Part shown: piece after piece, positions 59,633-64,000 of the stretch
How the letters are laid out: each line of letters begins with the position of its first letter
How positions within the stretch are numbered: the stretch's first letter is position 1
Assembly: GCF_900104955.1 (NCBI RefSeq)
Contig: NZ_FNSI01000001.1
Location: forward strand, 2,638,001 to 2,702,000
Source of the DNA: Beijerinckia sp. 28-YEA-48
GTDB lineage: Bacteria; Pseudomonadota; Alphaproteobacteria; Rhizobiales; Beijerinckiaceae
Length of the DNA: 64,000 nucleotides
Direction of reading: 5' to 3'
Notes under the pieces: generated by a model
The model's database searches: none
Told to the model about the DNA's origin: nothing
What the model saw: only the letters and a program-made list of their open reading frames with translations
Translations under genes and position numbers: made by a program

Positions 59633-60631
59633 CTATTTGTCCGGCGGCACACGGGTGGTCGGCAGCAGCGACCACCCGAAGCGCGCTTCCAGAAGCCCCC
59701 AGATACCGCGACGCGCGAAGATCATCGTGATGATGGCGATCGTGCCCAGGACAATCATGTAGATCGGGCCGAGATTGGCCAGGAACTCGCGTAGGATGAA
59801 ATAGACGGCGGTGCCGACGATCGCCCCCTCCAGGCGACCGATGCCGCCGATCACGACGATGAAAATGATCGTCACGGTCCAGTCATTGAGGCTGAAGCCA
59901 CTGGCGGGCGAGATCCGCAGCTTCTGGAGAAAGATCAGCGACGACACGGCACTGACGGCGGCAGCGACACCGACATAGGTGAAAAATTTCGCTCGCCAGA
60001 TATCGATGCCCAAGGACGCGGCCGCCGTCGGATTATCGCGCAAAGCCGTCAACGCCAATCCGGCTTTAGAGCGCAGAAGCATATAAGCGCCCAACAACGT
60101 ACCGGCACTCATCGCCAGCAACAGCCAATAGATAATGAACTCACGCGTCGCCCTGTCATCGGCGATGCCGCGCACGACAGCCGCTGGCAGCGACATGCCG
60201 GCACCGCCGCCAAGTTGTGGGATCATGGTGAAGACGAGATAGATCGTCTCAGCCGCCACCCAACTGCCGATGGCGAAATAGGCGCCTTCGAGGCGAAACA
60301 ACAGCGGCGCGAAAATCGCTGCCGTGAGCGCGGCCAGAAGGGCGCCGAGCACGATGGCGACATAGGGCGAGACGCCCAGGAATATGGTGGCCGAGAACAG
60401 CGTATAACCGCCAATACCAACGAAGGCCTGCTGGCCAACCGAAAGCAACCCGGCATAGCCGGCAAGCAGATTCCACAGCAGCGCCAGAGTGAGCAGGCTA
60501 TACATTTCGCCAAGCAGCCGCAGGCCACCGCGATCGGCCCAGAGCGGCGCCGCCGCGAGCCCTACGACCAGAACAGCTGATATGACGATGAAACGGCGCC
60601 AATCCGGGATGGGGCGTGCGGGTTCTCTCAT
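59633..60631 (-). CDS. Branched-chain amino acid-type ABC permease (LivM)
   Basis: 332 residues from ATG 60631, about nine helices. The family loop is LGGGAGMSLPAAVVRG and the coupling region is AALRDNPTAAASLGIDIWRAKF, read here as TALRDNPTAAASLGI. Forms the channel with LivH. Last gene of the liv-like operon. A longer in-frame reading to 61261 passes through livH in another frame and is rejected. Confidence 0.93.
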   Translation of the reverse strand: MREPARPIPDWRRFIVISAVLVVGLAAAPLWADRGGLRLLGEMYSLLTLALLWNLLAGYAGLLSVGQQAFVGIGGYTLFSATIFLGVSPYVAIVLGALLAALTAAIFAPLLFRLEGAYFAIGSWVAAETIYLVFTMIPQLGGGAGMSLPAAVVRGIADDRATREFIIYWLLLAMSAGTLLGAYMLLRSKAGLALTALRDNPTAAASLGIDIWRAKFFTYVGVAAAVSAVSSLIFLQKLRISPASGFSLNDWTVTIIFIVVIGGIGRLEGAIVGTAVYFILREFLANLGPIYMIVLGTIAIITMIFARRGIWGLLEARFGWSLLPTTRVPPDK

Positions 60632-60636
60632 GTCGC

Positions 60637-61500
60637 TTACGGCGCTTTCGGGAACAGGCCGCGTGGACGCAGCGCGAGAATGATGAAGAAGACCAGATGG
60701 CCAGCCAAAATCTGCATGTTCGGCGAAATCTGCGCGCCGAAAGATTGCGCGAGGCCGAGCACGAGGCCGCCCGCCAAGGTGCCGTAGAAGCTGCCGAGGC
60801 CTCCGATGATGACCGCCTCGAAACCGTAGATCAGCCGCGCCGGCCCGGAATAGGGATCGAAATTCGAGCGCATGGCCAGAAACACGCTGGCGATGGCGAT
60901 GGTGGCGAAAGAGATCGCCATGGCCAATGCATAGATATGATTGGCGCGCACGCCGATCGCCGAAGCAATCTGCGGATCGTCCGACGTGGCGCGGAAGGCA
61001 CGGCCGATGCTGGTGCGGGCAAAGAGAAATTCCAGCACGACAACGAGAGCGACAGCAACAAGCAAGGTGAACAACGGCAGCAGGCCGATCTGGATCGACC
61101 CGAGCGGTAGACTGCTGGTCTGCAGCTCGCCAGCAGACAGACGCATGCTGTTGCTGGTGAAGATCGCGAGGAGCCCATTCTGAATGATAACGGCAAGGCC
61201 AAAGGTCACGAGCAGCGGCGGCAGCACGTCGTCGTCGCCCATGGTGCGATTGAGCACCCATTTCTGCAGCCCATAGCCGATCACCGCCATGATTGGCACA
61301 ACGACGAGAAGCGCCAGCAGCGGATGCAGTCCGCTCGCGCCGATGACCAGATAAGCGATATAGGCGGCCAGAACGATGAAATCGCCATGGGCGATATTAA
61401 CCAGCCGCATGACGCCAAAGATCAGCGACAGGCCAAGGGCGAACAGCGTGTACAAGCCACCCAGCAGAAGACCGCCGATCAGCGTGTCGAGCACGTTCAT
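60637..61500 (-). CDS. Branched-chain amino acid-type ABC permease (LivH)
   Basis: 287 residues. N-terminal IGGLLLGGLYTLFALGLSLIFG and VNIAHGDFIVLAAYIAY are hallmarks of LivH. The coupling segment is GRAFRATSDDPQIASAIGV, and GGLGSFYGTLAGGLVLGLAQS is near the end. It pairs with LivM downstream (5 bp gap) and with LivF/LivG upstream on the same strand. Confidence 0.94.
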   Translation of the reverse strand: MNVLDTLIGGLLLGGLYTLFALGLSLIFGVMRLVNIAHGDFIVLAAYIAYLVIGASGLHPLLALLVVVPIMAVIGYGLQKWVLNRTMGDDDVLPPLLVTFGLAVIIQNGLLAIFTSNSMRLSAGELQTSSLPLGSIQIGLLPLFTLLVAVALVVVLEFLFARTSIGRAFRATSDDPQIASAIGVRANHIYALAMAISFATIAIASVFLAMRSNFDPYSGPARLIYGFEAVIIGGLGSFYGTLAGGLVLGLAQSFGAQISPNMQILAGHLVFFIILALRPRGLFPKAP

Positions 61501-61516
61501 GGTTGCGCTCCCACTG

Positions 61517-62221
61517 TCACTCTCCGAAATAAGCGGTGGTCAATTGCTGCAGCGTCAGGGCTTGCGCCGCCCCGTCAAGGACGATGCGGCCTTCGCGCAT
61601 ACAGACGAGGTGTTGAGCGATTCTGCGCACGCGGGCGATATCCTGCTCGACGACGATGGCGCCAACGCCGCTGGCAAGGATGGCTGGAAAAGCGGCATAG
61701 ACCTCATTGACGACAATCGGCGCCAGCCCCAGCGAAATCTCATCAAAGAGGATGAGATCTGGATTGGCGATCAGCGCCCGGCCGATCGCCACCATCTGCT
61801 GCTGGCCACCGGAGAGCGACAGCGCTGGCGCGTGTCGCTTCTCGGCGAGGATGGGAAACAGCGTATAGACGCGTTGTAAGGTCCAATGACCTTTGCGACC
61901 ATAGTCGGCCGCGATGCGCAGGTTTTCCTCGACGCTCAGCGAGCGAAACAGACGACGCCCTTCAGGCACCATGGCAATGCCAAGCGTCGCCAGATCGCTG
62001 GTCGGCAAAGCGCCAATGGGGCTACCGCGAAACCGCACCATGTCCTGCTGACGCGGCAGCAGCCCCATGATGGCGCGAAACAATGTGGTCTTGCCGGCAC
62101 CATTGGCGCCCACAAGGCCAAGCATCTCGCCCTGTTCCAGATCAAAACTCAGATCGAACAGGGCCTGGAAATCGCCATAGCCCGACGACAACCGATCGAG
62201 AGACAGCAGCGGTTCAGCCAT
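61517..62221 (-). CDS. ABC transporter ATPase LivF-type
   Basis: 234 residues. Walker A GANGAGKTTL, signature LSGGQQQMVAIGRALI, Walker B LILFDEISLGLAP are all intact. The start at 62221 overlaps the livG stop by 8 bp. The protein energises the LivHM permease with LivG. Cargo in such clusters can be branched-chain amino acids or aromatic acids; neighbours favour the latter. Confidence 0.94.
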   Translation of the reverse strand: MAEPLLSLDRLSSGYGDFQALFDLSFDLEQGEMLGLVGANGAGKTTLFRAIMGLLPRQQDMVRFRGSPIGALPTSDLATLGIAMVPEGRRLFRSLSVEENLRIAADYGRKGHWTLQRVYTLFPILAEKRHAPALSLSGGQQQMVAIGRALIANPDLILFDEISLGLAPIVVNEVYAAFPAILASGVGAIVVEQDIARVRRIAQHLVCMREGRIVLDGAAQALTLQQLTTAYFGE

Positions 62222-62960
62222 GGGTGCTCTCCGCATCAAGGCCGAGATAGATCGACGAAACTTCCGGGCTTTTCATGATCGTCGCTGGATCGCCCTCGGC
62301 GATCTTCTGGCCAAAGTCGAGCACGATCACCCGGTCGACGATCGAGAGCAGCGCATGCAAAACATGTTCGATCCAGATGATGGTGGTGCCTTCCGCATGG
62401 ATCTTGCGGATGAGCGCCACCAGTTCATGACATTCGGATTCGGTGAGCCCACCAGCGATCTCATCGAGCAGAAGCAGGCGCGGCGCTGTCGCGATCGAGC
62501 GCGCCAGTTCCAAGCGCTTGCGATCGAGCAGCGTGATCTCGCCAGCGCGCAAATGGGCCTTGGGCCACAGGCCGGTGCGCTGCAAAGCCTCGGCCGCCGG
62601 CGCACGCGCCTCGCGCTGCGACAAGCCTTGGCCAAAGGCCGCTGCCACCAAAGCGTTCTCAAAGACGGTCATGCCGCCGAAGGGCTGCGGCACCTGAAAG
62701 GAGCGGGTGATGCCCAAATGACAGCGGCTGCGCGCGCTCGCCGTGGTGATGTCCTTGCCGAAAAAGCTGATGCGCCCTGCATCGGCCCTGATGATGCCAG
62801 TGAAAAGATTGAACAGTGTCGTCTTGCCGGCGCCGTTCGGCCCGATGATGCCAACGGCCTCGCCGGCGCGCACCGTCAGCGACACATCCTTTGTCACCGA
62901 CAAAGCGCCATAGGCTTTGCTCAGCCCTGCGACCTCCAGCGCGACTTCGCCCGACGACAT
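62214..62960 (-). CDS. ABC transporter ATPase LivG-type with altered C-loop
   Basis: 248 residues from ATG 62960. Walker A is GPNGAGKTTLFN, Q-loop TRSFQVPQPF, Walker B LLLLDEIAGGL and the His switch WIEHVL. The ABC signature is degenerate: ITLLDRKRLELARS stands where LSYGQQRRLEIARA is usual, so the Ser-Gly pair that contacts ATP is missing. With an intact LivF partner one ATP site may be non-canonical. The promoter lies in the AT-rich gap shared with the divergent hydroxylase. Confidence 0.93.
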   Translation of the reverse strand: MSSGEVALEVAGLSKAYGALSVTKDVSLTVRAGEAVGIIGPNGAGKTTLFNLFTGIIRADAGRISFFGKDITTASARSRCHLGITRSFQVPQPFGGMTVFENALVAAAFGQGLSQREARAPAAEALQRTGLWPKAHLRAGEITLLDRKRLELARSIATAPRLLLLDEIAGGLTESECHELVALIRKIHAEGTTIIWIEHVLHALLSIVDRVIVLDFGQKIAEGDPATIMKSPEVSSIYLGLDAESTHG

Positions 62961-63140
62961 GCCCCCTCCCGGCCGATGTCCAAACGCAAGACCCGACGCT
63001 AGGCCGAGCACCTTCCCGGGCAAAGAGCTAGAATAAAGATACATTATAAGCAACAGAATATATTATTTATTGCCCACTCCATTTCCCTGTGCCATGGTCA
63101 ACTCAAGTGGGAGTGGGGCGATCACGGGAGGGTGCGCGCT

Positions 63141-64000
63141 GTGAACAAGTCCGCCAATCGATACGATTACGACGTGATCCAGATCGGCTATGGGCCGGTC
63201 AGCAAAGCTTCAGCACTCTTTCTGGACAGGGCCGGCTGGCGGGTCGGCATTTTCGAGCGCTTCAAGGAAGTTTATCCGCTGCCGCGCGCGGTCTGCATCG
63301 ACCATGAAATCTTCCGCATTCTTCATGCCGCGGGCTTAGGCGACATCGTCGACCGTGTGACGTCGCCGGCGCCGGTTTATCGCTGGTTCAACGCCGAGTG
63401 GAAGGAGTTGCTTGCGATCGATTGGACGGTTGGTTCGACCTCCGGCGGCACCGAGGTAAATTTCGTCCATCAGCCGAGCTTCGAATGGGCGATGGATCAA
63501 GAGGTCAAGGCACGGCCGGGGCTCGATCTGCATTTGCACCATGAAGCGGTGGAGATCGAACAGGACGCCGACAAGGTCACCGTCACCGTGCGCGACACCG
63601 AGACGGGCGAGATCCGCAAGGTCACGGCGCGCTATGCCATCGGCATCGACGGCGCCAACAGTTTCGTGCGCCAGAGCCTTGGCATCGGCCAGCAGGATCT
63701 CGGCTTCGAGGCCGACTGGTTGGTCATCGACTTCACCCTCAACAATGGCCTCACCGCGCGCGATCTCGGCATTCCCGAATGCGGCCAATTCTGCAATCCG
63801 GTGCGCCCCACCACCATCGTGCCCGGCGGCATCGAGAACGGCCGCGTCTGCCGGCGCTGGGAGTTCATGCGCCTGCCGCACGAGACCAAAGAAGAGATGG
63901 TCGAGGAGGCGAAGGTCTACAAACTGCTGGAGGATTGGATCAAACCGGATCAGGGCGAATTGGTGCGACATACGCTGTACTCGTTCCGCTCGCTCGTTGC
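63141..64000 (+). CDS. MhpA-like FAD-dependent aromatic hydroxylase (3' part outside window)
   Basis: At least 286 codons, cut by the window end. Start is GTG 63141, 8 nt behind GGGAGG. The FAD-binding N-terminus is DVIQIGYGPVSKASALFLDRAG, here GYGPVSKA instead of the usual G-x-G-x-x-G. The second FAD/NADPH motif YAIGIDGANSFVRQSLGI is the GD motif of class A flavoprotein monooxygenases. CIDHEIFRILHAAGL resembles MhpA and PheA-type enzymes acting on phenolic acids such as 3-(3-hydroxyphenyl)propionate or resorcinol. Divergent from the liv-like transporter, which may import its substrate. Confidence 0.9.
   Translation, partial: MNKSANRYDYDVIQIGYGPVSKASALFLDRAGWRVGIFERFKEVYPLPRAVCIDHEIFRILHAAGLGDIVDRVTSPAPVYRWFNAEWKELLAIDWTVGSTSGGTEVNFVHQPSFEWAMDQEVKARPGLDLHLHHEAVEIEQDADKVTVTVRDTETGEIRKVTARYAIGIDGANSFVRQSLGIGQQDLGFEADWLVIDFTLNNGLTARDLGIPECGQFCNPVRPTTIVPGGIENGRVCRRWEFMRLPHETKEEMVEEAKVYKLLEDWIKPDQGELVRHTLYSFRSLV

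Noticed and set aside
59633..61261. LivM with an N-terminal 210-residue extension
   Set aside because: The extension lies inside livH in another frame; the LivM start at 60631 gives the normal length.
1..64000. tRNA or rRNA genes
   Set aside because: I looked for the T-loop consensus and cloverleaf arms by eye and found none; a covariance search would be decisive.

Overview
The window is chromosomal DNA of an alphaproteobacterium, most likely a member of the Hyphomicrobiales (Rhizobiales). The evidence is high GC, a DivJ/PleC/PdhS-type sensor kinase, an EcfG-type general-stress promoter, a PHA-granule-region protein, a TIGR02281-type aspartic protease beside cobS, many aromatic-acid and ABC/TTT uptake genes, and intergenic hairpin repeats of the kind common in this order. 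The species cannot be named from the sequence. I see no rRNA, tRNA, CRISPR array, phage, integrase or transposase.

Layout. 0-6 kb: an edge-truncated PEP mutase/isocitrate lyase-family gene, a small GNAT gene, a large glycine-rich autotransporter and a YbaY/META-domain exported protein. 6-13.7 kb: a Tat-exported DUF1963 protein, a zinc alcohol dehydrogenase divergent from a LysR gene, and a MarR-controlled divergent module (2OG-Fe(II)-type oxygenase; SDR, class II aldolase, NMT1-like binding protein). 13.7-18.5 kb: a Tet-type MFS pump preceded by an overlapping leader ORF and hairpin, EthD, uracil-DNA glycosylase, SemiSWEET, a stress protein with an EcfG promoter, and an MBL hydrolase. 18.8-27 kb: a sensor kinase, then a catabolic block (AAHS transporter, flavin reductase, nitrilase, FAH hydrolase, gentisate dioxygenase) with a divergent GntR regulator and a repeat hairpin in most gaps. 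27-31.5 kb: an EmrB-type MFS gene and an ArsR gene, between which a methionyl-tRNA synthetase gene with its own leader/terminator has been inserted, bounded by 42-bp direct repeats.

31.5-41.3 kb: GrpB, an exported LRR protein, several exported proteins of unknown role, a stand-alone ClpX-type zinc-finger protein, an S10 carboxypeptidase, a Tat-exported hydrolase and a PhoPQ/FeuPQ-like system with two PepSY proteins. 41.7-50.3 kb: GNAT, a dehalogenase-like hydrolase, GST, then cobalamin genes cobT and cobS separated by a LysR-Rieske oxygenase unit. 50.3-56 kb: VOC, guanine-deaminase-like, EamA/MocR pair, DUF6157, TauE and DusA. 56.4-64 kb: LuxR-type regulator, VOC protein, Bug-type binding protein, livFGHM-type ABC genes without a binding protein, and an MhpA-like FAD hydroxylase cut by the window edge.

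The genes suggest a soil or plant-associated heterotroph with several aromatic-degradation modules. The most unusual signals are not protein-coding: a two-hairpin dispersed repeat whose stems covary, the metS insertion with its attenuator, and the leader-ORF switch in front of the MFS pump.
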